A stretch of DNA of 64,000 nucleotides from Silene latifolia (taxonomy: Eukaryota; Streptophyta; Magnoliopsida; Caryophyllales; Caryophyllaceae), in contig NC_133532.1 of NCBI RefSeq assembly GCF_048544455.1, positions 13,642,948-13,706,947 of the forward strand. Direction: 5' to 3'. The translations under genes and the position numbers were made by a program. This document shows, piece by piece, positions 10,240 through 21,816 of the stretch (within the stretch, counting starts at the first letter, position 1; each line of letters starts with the position of its first letter). Under the pieces are notes generated by a model. The model was not told the DNA's origin, made no database searches, and worked only from the letters and a program-made list of their open reading frames with translations.

Positions 10240-11640
10240 GATTAGGATTAGCAGGTGTTAAATGAATGACACATTGAACATTGATTATAAGATGAGATAG
10301 CGTAGTGCCTTGCCCAAACAACACTTTAAGGTAGTAAACATTGACAACGTTTGTAAATAATCGTGACAATAAGTCTGGTTTACAAATGAAATGAATGCAC
10401 AGTAAAGCTGGTATGGTGGCTAGAAGTGAAGATGTGGGTGAGTAACCTTCCTAAACACAGGCAACATTTGTAAAAAAAAATGTGACAATGAGAGAGGGGT
10501 GATGTGAAGGTGTCTGCCAAAACATAACCTGTTATATATCTCAAAATCAAATGCAGTAAATCAATAATAATCAACCAAACCAATTGTGAAATCCACACTC
10601 TTCTCAAACCAAGTGCTCACCTCAAACCTCCCTCACCTGAACTTCAATCACCGAACATGTGCAAACGATCTGAACCTTGCTGCTGACAGCAATTTACAAC
10701 TCCTCCCTGATTGGGACTCCAACTTTGACCCATATTTTACAGTGAATTTTTTTAGAAAATGAAATCCCTTCAACCAACTTTTGACACCTATACCAGGGCT
10801 GTGATTGTTTCCCTATTTGAAGTTCTCTAATTATCTTCAAAATTCTCCATTATTGTTGTGACTATTTCCCATATATTAATATTTCCCTAATAGCTTTTCT
10901 TTGGACATGCAGGGCTCTCTTTCCTCGCTAGGGATCTCTTTCCTCACTGAAGGAGTTCGTTTGCTGGTTGCTGGAGGTGTTCTGTTGAGGGTGGTTTTAC
11001 ATCAGGACTTTTTACACTAGTAGTATTATGATATTGAGACGTTGACATTGCTTTGTTTTTTTTAGATCTGTAAAGCGCATCTTGAACTTTTTATTGCAGT
11101 TTTAGGAGACTCTGATATCGTGTCGTTATGATATATGCAGCGGGCGCCTAATCACGAAACCAAATCAATTTGTGCGTAGGGTGGGTTCTTAAAAATTTAA
11201 ATTGTGTGTTTGTGAGTTTGAAATCACAAAGGAAAGGGAATCATTGTCATTCACCATCTTAAACTACAACCATCACCAACATCCAGCATCATCATCACCC
11301 ACTACCACCTCCGGTCACCACTCCCCACACAGGACACCACCATCGCCGGTCACACCCCTCACGTGGCAGGCGACTCGTTCGACATCCCATCGGAACCGCC
11401 CACCCCGAGGGGGGATCAACTCAGAGGAGTTAGGGGTAAACCCATTGTTGATTTGGGGTAAAGGGAAACCAAAAAATGTCAAACAAATACCAACAAAGGG
11501 AAAGGAAGGGTTTGTAGCTCAACCCATACCAAACGCCCCTTACTTGCTTAAATCCTGACTACCGCCCACTTTAAGGTGCAAGAGTTTGTAGCTCAACTTT
11601 TCCATATCAGAAAAAAAGAAAACGAGTATAGATTTAAATG
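10240..11640. other. Intergenic DNA with a low-complexity frame
   Basis: I see no supported gene. A plus frame at 11202-11558 is rich in His, Pro, Ser and Thr and looks like composition rather than protein coding. A short direct repeat, TCTCTTTCCTC(A/G)CT, occurs twice near 10917-10955. Confidence 0.45.
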
Positions 11641-11900
11641 GCAACATGGCATGGTATATACTTACAGTTTCTGAAGTGCCAAGGGGTCTCGATATTTTAT
11701 GTCAGTGTATCAACAGTAAATTTCTAAAAAATGTACTGAAAATTAAATTCCAAAATGACAAATTTGACGTCATCATCAAAGAATATATACCTAGTTCATT
11801 GAGATCCTCCAGAAAGCATAGATTCGGCCATTACATTTCTGTCTGCAACTCAGCAAGAATCTTACCATGAGTAACTACATAAAATTATCAAGCGTGCAAT
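11640..11900 (-). pseudogene. Degenerate copy of the exon-like segment at 15.6 kb
   Basis: On the minus strand 11760-11870 reads GKILAELQTEM and then decays. The 15.6-kb segment reads GKILVELLTEV at the matching place. Flanking non-coding words also match between the two loci (GTGTTGAGAT/GTCTCGATAT followed by TTTGATGTCAGTGT or TTTATGTCAGTGT, and AAAATGACAAATTTGA). This is an old duplication of about 250 bp of exon plus intron. The parent gene is not recognised. Confidence 0.35.
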
Positions 11901-12550
11901 TAGTTTTCTGCTTTTCACATGCAAATCATTATACACTAATTGCAGCATAGAAACACCTCTAGGATTCCGACCCTATGCATTTTAAAACTGAACATACAGC
12001 AACAATAACAGAGAATAGGCTTACATCTCAGGTATTGCTTCTCCAGCTAAAACCAGCACATTTTCACCAAATCAAATGTCACCAGTAGGTACTTCTACGG
12101 AAATGGCGTCATAACAGTGTACTGCCTTTGCAGAAGAGTGAGTTTCTGATGACGTAATCACAACCCATGCTTGAAATCATACAAGTATCTGAAAAATCAC
12201 ATAACTTGAGGCAGAAGATCTGGAGTTTGCAACCAATCAAATCTCGACTCAATCAAATTATAAAAACTTCCCGGTGAAATTGAGCTCAAGATGGTCTTAA
12301 ATCATGGAAAGATCAATAATTTTATGACCAGTTGGTGCAAGAGAAGAATTACCACAAGATAACGATTTACTCAACACTACGCAGAGCAGGTAAAGAGAGA
12401 GACGATAACAAGCATCTAAGAAGCCGCACTGATAAAACTGATATGGCTTGTGGGTACTCCCCCATCTTTCATAAAGAAAGTAGAAGTCGACGCGTTGTAG
12501 GGAAAAATCTATGTGGTCTGCACTTCTGGTCGTTTCATTTCTAGTTTCAA

Positions 12551-12981
12551 AACTAAGATTGTACAACAACAACAACACCACCATAGCCTTAATCCCAAAA
12601 TGATTTGGGATCGGCTGACATGAATCATCCTTTAGAACCGTCCCTGGGTGAACGCACACCTCAAAATGCGAATAGAAAAGGGAAAAATGAAAAATGAAAG
12701 GGAGAGCGAAAATGTATACAAAGTCAAGGTAAACTTACAGGTTTTAAAATCGAATTCCGGATTTCTTTTATAAAAACTTAAAATTTAAATCGAGAGAAAA
12801 GATTAAAACGATTTTGAAAACCGAAATAGAATTAAAGATCCGGAATGCCTTAAAAGTAAACCAAGTAAAATATATAAGAAAGTGGTTGGTAAAAAAGGTG
12901 TAATAAAGGAGAGAAGAACAAATAATTTTTTTTAAAAATTAAATAAAAACACTAAATATGTATAAGAACTAAGATTGTACA
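12551..12981 (-). mobile_element. 5'-truncated RTE-type LINE (3' tail only) with target duplication
   Basis: About 400 bp (12566-12966) matches the 3' untranslated part of the RTE LINE at 27975-28380: shared words include CTTAATCCCAAAATGATTTGG, GGCTGACATGAATCATCC and TAAATCGAGAGAAAAGATTAAAACGATTTT. Its 3' end is the ACAACAACAAC simple repeat, typical of RTE elements. It is flanked by a perfect 15-bp duplication, AACTAAGATTGTACA, at 12551-12565 and 12967-12981, showing insertion by target-primed reverse transcription. No coding part is present. Confidence 0.85.
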
Positions 12982-13969
12982 TATATTTCAAAAAAAAGCA
13001 AATATAATATGCTATAGCCCAATTCAGGGAAAGTGTCATGATCCAAGTAAGTACCAATTTGCCATTCCGATTCTAGCAACTTTAATTCCCAAATAGTCCT
13101 AAGGTCATTCATCAAACTACAGAAAATGTCATCAATTGAAGTTCATCATTTTTTTAATCCATTTCGGTTAAAAAGAGATTACAACCACAAGCCACCACCG
13201 ACCCTTAGCCTAACCGCTTCATCTCCTACCATAACCAACCGACTCGCCTTGTCTTCAGATGGATGTTTCTGGATCCACTATGGCCACTTGAAGCTCATCG
13301 CCGGACCCACCTCGACCACTCCCCTTACGACTGAACTTATCCGACCCATACTGACCTCTCATTCATCCTTAAAAGTTACACTATCTCCCAAAAGAAGACA
13401 CTGTAACAGGCACCTTAAGACTACAGCTTCGAACGAGGGAAATGCATTCAGAAGCAATCAAATGATCATCAAATTCACAAATATGCAGGTCGTTGCGTGC
13501 ATAGACAATGAGGGACAAAAATAAACTGAGAGCACCAATCAACATTTCCAACAAATGTGTGATTTTTAACAGATAGAAATACGGTAGAGCTATTTCAATG
13601 GTTTCCATTAGTGAACGCATGCAAAATGAAGTATCAAGTAATTATGTCACAGATACAGGGACTCACAGTATGCCATCAACAGACAATATATCAGTGACAG
13701 ATGCAATAAGATTTTAGACAAATTAGGGATTAGAATGATTGATTGAAGACAATAACCATGTATAGCCATATTTTTTATAGTTCAATAATAACAAAGTTCT
13801 AATTGAATGAAAAGAAATCATGTAAGGCTTAAAAATCTGGTTCGCACAAAAAAGAAAGGCAGTTAAAAAAAACCAACAATTGTTTTGAAAGTAATACCTC
13901 ACCAGCTCACCAAAAAGATGCATTCCAAACAAGTTCAGGGACCGTCAAGTGAGACCTATTCAGGAGAAA

Positions 13970-14251
13970 CCGTTTTTTTTTTTTTAATAATTGGAGTGCA
14001 TAAATTTGAAGAGTGTTTGGGTTCAGTTGGATGATTTAGGGGATCATTTGTTATTCCTTGGTTCGGCATCATCAATTTCAGCATTGGCTAAAGATCGCAC
14101 TGTGAAGAACAGAATCTATCTACCACGACGTAGGGGTAATGGAATTGTCTACTATTCACTTGATACAGGCAAATATCACACTTTGGGAAAAGAAGATCCA
14201 ATGGATGATTTCTACGGCACGAGCGCCCAATCATTTTGTTGTTGGATATAA
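13970..14251 (+). pseudogene. C-terminal remnant of an F-box/DUF295-type gene
   Basis: The plus frame reads WVQLDDLGDHLLFLGSASS, then SALAKDRTVKNRIYLPRR, a YYSLDTGKYHTLGKEDP segment and a final FCCWI stop. This order (a W-V-x-L-x-D-L-G-D-x-x-L-F-L-G block, a basic N-x-I-Y block, a final W-I) is that of the C-terminal end of plant DUF295 proteins. No F-box or earlier DUF295 blocks are visible in the 2 kb upstream, and the frame opens next to a T-run. I therefore read it as the left-over last part of a gene rather than a functional one. The frame at 13126-13524 upstream does not resemble this family. Confidence 0.5.
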
Positions 14252-14254
14252 TTG

Positions 14255-15450
14255 TTTTCTCATCACGACTCGATTTTTGAACCTAGCTATCTGACCCATT
14301 TATCGGTATCATATTTTGTGGATGTATATGTCTTGGGTTGCTTTTGTTTTAGATGTAATTCTGGCAAGAGTTGTATGTAAGGTCTTATAGGTAAAGACTT
14401 CAGCCCCAAGGAGTATAATTTCAGATGTATTCATGATTAGATAAATTGAAAATTATTTTCCTGTTTCACTTATTAAACTTATTATCTTCTACAATTTTCT
14501 TTTGTCTGAAATCCGGCAAAAGAAAATCTCAGTTAACCAATGTATTATCTTTCTTTCTCATATTCTGACTTTCCCTTTGATAAAACACCGGCAAATCAGA
14601 ATAGGAGCCGTGAATGTGTAAAAATGCAGCAAATATAAATCCAGTGACTAATTAATCGACTGCCCTTTTCTTTACCGCAAGAGATGCAGCTGTATCATAC
14701 AGATTTGAGGGTAACAGATAAAATTATGACGACCTAAAACTTGCTCTACAATGTAACATGACGAGAAGTTGAGGTGGTGCTACAGAAAAATCAAGGGACA
14801 TTTCTTGTATGCAGCTATAAAAAATACATGGAGGAACATAGAAAACGAAAACACAGAGTAGCAAATAAGAAGAATTAAGATGAGTTTTGGAATAAAAAGC
14901 ACAAATTCTGATGGAAAATTCAAAATTGCAGGTACATTCGTTTTTGTTTGGCCAGACATTAATTAAGGTAGCAATGTTCAATTAGACGTTGCACAGTAAA
15001 AGGCAGTAAAGCTGAAAAACAGATCTCAAATGTAGTAGTATGTTAAAAGAAAATAATTTTCAGTTTTTCCTAAACAATAATCTAGAATTCTACAATAGTC
15101 ATTTGAGGCCTTAAAATGCAATTGGCAGGTCTAGAAGAGAGAAAACTTCTGCAGAGAAACAGGCAAAGCTATAATTTTAAACTCGTACCTCATGTGTTCC
15201 CTGTTTCTTGGAATCATAGCGCTGTAGTATACGAGAGTTGGTGGCAACAAGTATCAATCGCAAAGCCAACAGACCACCTGATATTAATCATACATAAAAT
15301 GGACTAGTCAGTGACTCACTGATACAAGAGAATTGGCATTCGGTAGGAACTTGCAGCAATATTTCAGAATGAACTCTATCAAGAGTAGTTATACCTTTAT
15401 ACAGTAAATCTCATTAAAATCTCAGAGTGAAATAACAGGCTGAAGCATAT
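14255..15450. other. Intergenic DNA, no supported gene
   Basis: AT-rich sequence. One minus-strand stretch (about 15183-15272) can be read LLALRLILVATNSRILQRYD and has an exon-like look between AG and GT dinucleotides, but it is too short to call. It may belong with the segment at 15549-15679. Confidence 0.3.
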
Positions 15451-15548
15451 ATACACAGCTCAGGGGTGTTGAGATTTTGATGTCAGTGTCACAGTCATCG
15501 TTATCAAAACAAAGCACTAGAAATAAGTATCAAAAATGACAAATTTGA

Positions 15549-15682
15549 TAACAACAAATAATCTTTACCCAATTCATTGTTCCAGCCGACACTAAATGCC
15601 CTTCCTTCTTGAAAACAAGAACAGATTCTCCAGTAAGCAGATTTGTGACATTCGTCCATGCCACTTCAGTGAGCAACTCAAC
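15549..15682 (-). pseudogene. Exon-like segment of an unrecognised gene
   Basis: After a plausible acceptor (TATACACAG) the minus strand stays open for about 43 codons: GKILVELLTEVAWTNVTNLL, then TGESVLVFKKEGHLVSAGTM. Composition and periodicity look like real protein. It lies only 0.3 kb beyond the TOC159 stop on the same strand, yet has no similarity to TOC159. A decayed copy exists at 11.8 kb. It may be an internal exon of a host gene that is now incomplete here. I do not recognise the family. Confidence 0.3.
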
Positions 15683-15975
15683 AAGAATCTTGCCCTGTGT
15701 ATATAGATAAACATTATCGAGCATGGAATTATTTTTTTGAAAAAACATTGACATTGATCTTCAAGGAATTTCCACGGAGCATGCACATTTAGAATATAAT
15801 GAAAACCCGCAAGACAAGTACTCCCAAAGGAAAAAATAGGTGCTAAGAAGAAATACATTGAGCCTTACTGGAAAATACAACAAAACTGGCTCACAGAAGA
15901 AAATAGTCTATTATGATTGATTAATGATACAAGGATGAGAAAACAACAAATGCAATACAGATGTAAATAACAAAT

Positions 15976-18900
15976 CTAATAGATAGAGTAGTTCTCACTA
16001 TCATCCCCAGATCTCAGCTTCTGATAGATGGCAACAACAATTGGTATGAGACCAGCAAGGGCAATCGAGAGATGATCGGAGCTGCTAGTCCGCACTGTAA
16101 CCTGTCCACTCATTTTGTTATTCAAAGCAGCTCGAACAACCATTTTTGAATTCCGCCCAACTGAAATCTGAGACTGAAGATTGCCCCCCACTGCTAGGTC
16201 ACCTCTCCATTTCATTAAAGAAAGCGTAAATGATGATTGTTCCTGCCCTATTGGATAATCTGCTTCTCTGAGACGTACTTCAAGATTAGCACCATATGCA
16301 GCGTCTTTCTGAGATCGGACAGTTCCTGTGCTGCCCACCAAAACCAACCTCTTGCCCACCATTATTTGATCTTCAACTTTTATCCCTGTTGCTACATTTT
16401 CACCTAAAAATGTGACTGTAACTCCAGCAGCTGTCTTGTTCTTCTTCAAGTTTTTAAACTTGCTTTCCCCTCTCACAATGTATGCATATTGCTTGCCGAT
16501 AGTTTGAACATCAAAACCCAATAAACTAGAACCATTTTCACCATGCTTAGCTGAAACTGCAGAATCCAGATGGATGTTGAAGTCCTTTTTGTCTTTATTC
16601 ACCTGTACTGTCAACGATGCCGGGTAACGTTCTGCTATACCCATTGTGTGCTCTACGTTGACACCTTCATAGCCACAGTCATGGTCCCACCCATGCGGGT
16701 CCAAAACTGGCCTAGCCAAGAATTGTGAAGTTGGCTCCAAGAATCGGTAACGATAAGCAGGATTGTCACTATCGAAAGATGGAGGTAAAGTCATGTCAGG
16801 CAATGGAACTGGAACAGCTGCAGGTGCTCCATTTTCACCATCAAAATCTTCTGGATTCTCACCTATACCATTATTTCCGCTTTTCTTCGCATCCCTCATT
16901 CTTTTAAGCTCCTCTCTCCATTGCTTCCTTTGTAGAAGTTTTACTCGGTAATCATACTCTTCAAAGTACGCCTTCTTCTGATCACTGCTAAGTTTTGCCA
17001 TCTGAGATTTCTTCAGAGGCTTAAATGGTGGAAGCTGATCATACTCCTCCTCTTCTTCTTGATCAGAATCTGACACATCGTCCAAGTCAATATCCGAGTC
17101 GACATTGTCACCCCCTTGATCAGCTGAAAGTTTTGGGTGGGCCCGAGGTTGCAACAATGAAGACAGCAAATAAGGGAGTGGCGGAGACCGGGAACGGTAA
17201 CCAAAGAGCTTTCTAGGGTCAAAAGCATCTTGAATTTTTGAGCTAGCATTAGCTTCTGACAAGATTTTGACCGAGTAGCACAACAACAGTAATTGTGGCC
17301 TCCATGCTTGGCCATTGGGAAGTATCTTCTGGCCTTCCCGGTTCTTTCGACAGGCAGAGTGATTCTCAACAAGAGAAACAGGGTTCATCATATTTAGATT
17401 CATCAAACGCATTTCACCAACAGCTTGACCTATTGACTGCTGAACAATATGGCTACGTTGTGCCACAAACACCTCATAACTTAATGGGGTGCCAGATGGC
17501 CCATCCGGAGGTGCAGAGGACGCATGAGTAAGAGTGACAATTGCATTCCGCCAGATTGAAGTACCAAGAGAATTAGAGATCGTTTTTAACAAGGGTAGAT
17601 CATTAAGATCTCTTGTCTGTGAGTCCAGGCGATCCACGTAAAACATCACATCTGGAGGATACTTGTTTGTCAGTTTCTTGACAGATGCCAGCACTTTACG
17701 ATTGTAACCCTGCTCCATTGCCGCTGATCTGAGACCAGGTGCATCAATGAACCTGATCTTGACTCCGTCCACATTTCCGCAGACCTTGTTTACAGAAGTA
17801 GTTTCAGAATCAAATGCATTAATTTTGACCTTCTCTTCACCAAATATAGAGTTGATAATGGCGCTTTTACCAACACCTGATTTTCCAAGAACCAAGATGT
17901 TCAAGGAGAAGTCTAAATCTTTTCCCTCAGCTTCAAGCTGCATAGCTGTGTGCTTCGCATTATCAAGACTAAAGGCTGGACTAACCGTTCTCCCAGCAAA
18001 AACTGTTAGTTTATATAGAACTTGTGCCGCCAAGGAATGTTCGGCGGTAACACCGAGTTTTTGAGCCAGCCTTAAGAATTTCACCTTTAGATGCTGTAAA
18101 TTCTGCAGCTTCTTTTTGTCTTCTTCACTAAGGTTCTCTTCTGATGGAGGAGCAAAATTTGTGGGATTAAAGAAACCTGAATTGGTGGGACCAGTGGTAG
18201 GCCTGGCAGACCGAAGTGATGGTTCCAAGCCAGCAGGCCGCTCCAAAGAAAAAAGGCGAGATCCATCTTGCGATCTTACAGTGATGGAGCCGGTATCCGT
18301 TCCTCCTCTAGTTGCAGCTTTCAACAAAGCAGTTAACGCAGCTGAATCAAAAAGCTCATTTCCGTCATCAGAATCAGCATCCTCAGAATCTGTGACTACC
18401 TGACCATCTATCATTCCGGAATTATCATGAGTTTTCAACTCTTCTGCAACCATTTTAGAAGAACTTCCACTTCCATAGTACATGAGATCATCCTCCCCAT
18501 CTGTACCCGAGCCTAGATCATCGCCTTTCTCTTGCGCCACATAAATTCCATCCTCAGAATCCGCACTTGATTGCTCAAGCTGGCTCTTATCAGAGGTGGT
18601 CGAATCAAGCCCGTCAACCAAGACACTGGCATATGAACGGGGAGTTGCTTTCTCCCCACCTACTGAAACAGGACCAATAGCAGGCTCATCATTCATACTA
18701 TTATCTAGCTCAACCTTCTCATTCTCTCCACCAGAATACTGTAATTCATCTGAAGGCTCACGTTCTTTGGAAACGAAATCAGTCTCCGACTTACTTTTTT
18801 CCGGGTTAAGTAACTCGGGGATCTCTATAGACCGGGGCGCTTCAGCAACATTGGTTTGAGCCTCTTCCAGCTCATCATCTGGCCTCTCAACAACCTGCAC

Positions 18901-20280
18901 AGACAAAAAAAGGTCAGAAAGTTCAACATAGTCAGTGACAAGAAATTTAGCAAAATTATAATAGTCAGGAAGCCTAACCTCAGATGAAATTGGGTCTGGC
19001 ATCGGTGAGAACTCGTTAGCCAATGACGCATTTTCAACAGCAGGGGCTACTACATCCTTTGTTTCAAGTTCCGTGCCCTCAGACTCAGATTCCCCAACGA
19101 CAGCTACCCCTGATCTAATTCCCTCAACAACGTTGACTTCTATTGCATCAACAACGGAGTCACCTTCACCCACAAATTTTGCTTCATCAGTTCTAATGGC
19201 CGCCGGATCCTCTGAAGCATATTTTTCAGCAACAGAATCCTCGACCTCAGGGGCGACATCTTCAACCACTGAGTTTCCGACTACTGCACCTGATCCTTTC
19301 ACTTCCCCAACGACAGCAACACTTGACCTAGCAGCTTCAGCAGCATCAACAGTAATGGAGTCCACAACACCAACAGCTTCAGGAAGTACAGAATCCACTG
19401 GAGCAGATTCTACTGCAACAGCGCCTTCCCTCGCTACAACATCCAAATCTTTCCTTTCCTCTAAAGCACCAACACTACTAGAGTCCATAACCGAATCATC
19501 CTCATTAGCCGATGGGACCATAATATCATCAACCGTCCTAGAATCCACCTCAACAGATTCAGCTTCACTCCCCTTGCTATCGTCAACTCCAACATCAGCA
19601 ACCCCTGACCTCACAGCTTCAACCACATCCACATTTATGTTATCCACAACCGCGTCACCATCCCCCTCATCAACAACCTCATTTTCAATAGGTCTCTCCA
19701 ACTCCGGCCCCTCCAAAGACTCACCCCACTCTTCCCCTTCCTCTTCCTCTTCCTCCTCGTCGTCCTCGTCATCTAAAACCCTAACCCTCGGAACAACCCT
19801 TTGAACACCATACAACTCCTCAATCTCACTACCCTCATCATCCTCTCCACTACCAACATCAGTATCCCCCTCACCCGACACCTTCGCCACCGGTACACCA
19901 ACTTTACTACCCGAACCCGAACCCAAACCCGACCCGGTTTCAAAAACATCATTTTGAGGATTACCCACCATTTCCCCTACCATTTCCTCAACTGGGTCAT
20001 CAACAAAAGCATCAGATTCCTCAAGTTCCACTAACCCAACATTATTTCCACTACTTAAACTAGTATTACTGCTAATATTACTATCATTATCAATTAAATT
20101 TGTGTTGTTTTCATTAAACTTATTAGATTTATTAAACGAATTATTCCTATAATAACTGTAATCATAATTGGTTTCGTAATCATCATCAGTTTCATCATCG
20201 TCGTCATCGTCATCATTAGAAGGTAAAGCACGGATACCTGAAGGTTGGCGGGAAAGAAGCGACGTCGTTTCTGGGTCCAT
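15976..20280 (-). CDS. TOC159: Translocase of chloroplast 159 (Toc159 GTPase import receptor)
   Basis: 1434 codons in one uninterrupted frame. Toc159 is the main preprotein receptor of the TOC complex in the chloroplast outer envelope, working with Toc34/33 and Toc75 to import photosynthetic precursors. Three parts are visible. Residues 1-~720 form the acidic A-domain, with Asp/Glu tracts and three related repeats (near residues 213, 315 and 385) of the pattern V-D-x-I-x-V-x-x-x-E-x-x-R-S-x-V-A-V-V-G. Residues ~790-1060 are the GTPase domain with P-loop GKSGVGKS (799-806), DAPG (846-849) and VTLTHA. Residues ~1090-1434 form the membrane-anchoring M-domain, with PAAVPVPLPDM, GWDHDCGY, LVLVGSTGT and a final YSIY much like the Arabidopsis C-terminus. 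Start choice: first Met of the frame in the context AGCTATGG, with an acidic N-terminus typical of the family. The length fits Toc159 better than Toc132/120. The A-domain is low-complexity and diverges quickly. Confidence 0.95.
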   Translation of the reverse strand: MDPETTSLLSRQPSGIRALPSNDDDDDDDETDDDYETNYDYSYYRNNSFNKSNKFNENNTNLIDNDSNISSNTSLSSGNNVGLVELEESDAFVDDPVEEMVGEMVGNPQNDVFETGSGLGSGSGSKVGVPVAKVSGEGDTDVGSGEDDEGSEIEELYGVQRVVPRVRVLDDEDDEEEEEEEGEEWGESLEGPELERPIENEVVDEGDGDAVVDNINVDVVEAVRSGVADVGVDDSKGSEAESVEVDSRTVDDIMVPSANEDDSVMDSSSVGALEERKDLDVVAREGAVAVESAPVDSVLPEAVGVVDSITVDAAEAARSSVAVVGEVKGSGAVVGNSVVEDVAPEVEDSVAEKYASEDPAAIRTDEAKFVGEGDSVVDAIEVNVVEGIRSGVAVVGESESEGTELETKDVVAPAVENASLANEFSPMPDPISSEVRLPDYYNFAKFLVTDYVELSDLFLSVQVVERPDDELEEAQTNVAEAPRSIEIPELLNPEKSKSETDFVSKEREPSDELQYSGGENEKVELDNSMNDEPAIGPVSVGGEKATPRSYASVLVDGLDSTTSDKSQLEQSSADSEDGIYVAQEKGDDLGSGTDGEDDLMYYGSGSSSKMVAEELKTHDNSGMIDGQVVTDSEDADSDDGNELFDSAALTALLKAATRGGTDTGSITVRSQDGSRLFSLERPAGLEPSLRSARPTTGPTNSGFFNPTNFAPPSEENLSEEDKKKLQNLQHLKVKFLRLAQKLGVTAEHSLAAQVLYKLTVFAGRTVSPAFSLDNAKHTAMQLEAEGKDLDFSLNILVLGKSGVGKSAIINSIFGEEKVKINAFDSETTSVNKVCGNVDGVKIRFIDAPGLRSAAMEQGYNRKVLASVKKLTNKYPPDVMFYVDRLDSQTRDLNDLPLLKTISNSLGTSIWRNAIVTLTHASSAPPDGPSGTPLSYEVFVAQRSHIVQQSIGQAVGEMRLMNLNMMNPVSLVENHSACRKNREGQKILPNGQAWRPQLLLLCYSVKILSEANASSKIQDAFDPRKLFGYRSRSPPLPYLLSSLLQPRAHPKLSADQGGDNVDSDIDLDDVSDSDQEEEEEYDQLPPFKPLKKSQMAKLSSDQKKAYFEEYDYRVKLLQRKQWREELKRMRDAKKSGNNGIGENPEDFDGENGAPAAVPVPLPDMTLPPSFDSDNPAYRYRFLEPTSQFLARPVLDPHGWDHDCGYEGVNVEHTMGIAERYPASLTVQVNKDKKDFNIHLDSAVSAKHGENGSSLLGFDVQTIGKQYAYIVRGESKFKNLKKNKTAAGVTVTFLGENVATGIKVEDQIMVGKRLVLVGSTGTVRSQKDAAYGANLEVRLREADYPIGQEQSSFTLSLMKWRGDLAVGGNLQSQISVGRNSKMVVRAALNNKMSGQVTVRTSSSDHLSIALAGLIPIVVAIYQKLRSGDDSENYSIY

Positions 20281-21816
20281 AGCTTAATTTCTGGGTAAAA
20301 TTAGGGTTTAAGGATTTTAATGGCGGGGGGTTTAAGGTATGCGGAGAGTTTTAAGTTATGGCGGAAAAAGTATACTCCAATAAATAGAGAAGTGTGAAAA
20401 TAAAAAGGAAAAGGGATAAGGTAAGAGATTAATCAGCGTATACTTTTGGCCTTTCGTTGGAACTCAAATTGGTTGTAAGTTTTGGAACTACTCATTTCTC
20501 ACAATTTATGTCCGTGACACAACCTCCAACATCATCGCTTTCGCAATTCCGAGATGAGCCAGTCTTCGAGTAGTACTATAGTAACTCATTTCTTTCTTTT
20601 TTTTTTTTTTTTTTTTTTTTCCCCAATGAATCAGATTTTCTTTCCTCTTTCTTTTTTTTGGAAAGGTTTCTATGTTGGGTAGGGTATTTTATGTGGTCCA
20701 AAATTATTTCCTTATTTCTTTGTACAAAATAGAGAGGGAAGAAATGCGCGACTTCAAAGAAATATTTATTATAAGCTTAAAACGAATTAAGTACATAACT
20801 ATTTGTGTATATATTCTCTTTAAACAAATCGAATATATTAACTAAATAATTCAAACATCCTCCGCTTAACACAAAGAAATGCTTAAAACACAAACTACTC
20901 TCTATTTTCTATCACAAATTCTCATTGAAGACATGCACTATCCGTCATAAGCTGAAAATGGATAGTGTCTCTTTCATAATATGCAAGTGACAAATATCCA
21001 TGGGGTGCTTCATTTCTTCTTACTTGCCCTCTCACTTGCTTTATTGTGAGAGGAAAATTATCCGTCACAAGTAAGACGCTTTGATTTTCTATGAGCAATT
21101 AAAGTAGTAAAATATTGTAGCATGCAAATAAAATACTTCAGGTCCTTATAACTAGATAGAGATGTATAATTTGGGTATATAACGGAATAGTGGATGTGAA
21201 ATAAACGGAAACAATCAAAGGTTTTAGCTAGTCTTTGAAATTTTAGGTCCTTATAACTAGATAGAAATGTATAATTTGGGTCCTTGGAGTATACTTACCT
21301 AGTCACCTCACCCTTTTTATGTAAGTAATAGACTATATAACCATTTGTATGGTGTAAAATTCAAGCTCTATTTTAAAGTTTTCGAGTTTTATTTTAAAAA
21401 ATCCGAGTTATATATTATAAAGTATCTGAACTCAACTACTTAAATATAAAAAAATAAACTTTAAAAAAACTCAGAAAAATTAAACATAAGCTTGGATAAA
21501 TGTATATTAATTGTATAATTATAAACAGGAGGTATATAGTATTTATGCTTTTTGTTACTTTATCGCCTTATATCTAAAATAAACAACATAATATTAATCG
21601 GAAATAAACCGATTTGTTAAAATCGTTTTAATTTAAAATATAAAAAAATGTAAATAAGGTGGGGTACACAAAATATTCAAAACTCAAAAACGCCTCTCCC
21701 ACTTCCCAATAAAACGGCCCACTTCCAATTTCCATACTGTCTTGCATTCTTCCCCAATTTCAAACTTTTTCATCATCGATTCAAATTTTAAACCCTAATT
21801 TCTCCGTTCCCCAGCT
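20281..21816. other. Divergent intergenic region between TOC159 and HSBP
   Basis: This region holds the 5' flanks of both genes. Features: an uninterrupted T-run of 24 (20597-20620), a MITE-like stretch with internal inverted words (TATCCGTCATAAGCTGAAAATGGATA, about 20940-21070), and a 37-bp direct repeat (AGGTCCTTATAACTAGATAG at 21139 and 21244). No canonical TATA box can be assigned to either gene with confidence. The last 100 bp before the HSBP ATG is pyrimidine-rich and ends CCCTAATTTCTCCG, a plausible 5' UTR. Confidence 0.5.

Noticed and set aside
11202-11558. 118-codon frame rich in His, Pro, Ser and Thr
   Set aside because: Low-complexity composition, no domain and no splice or start context.
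13126-13524. 132-codon plus frame upstream of the DUF295 remnant, considered as its missing N-terminal part
   Set aside because: No F-box or DUF295 blocks can be found in it and the composition is not protein-like.
19073-19804. 243-codon Ser/Thr/Pro-rich plus-strand frame
   Set aside because: It is antisense to the acidic, low-complexity A-domain of TOC159. The composition is the mirror of Asp/Glu/Val codons and there is no start or splice context.
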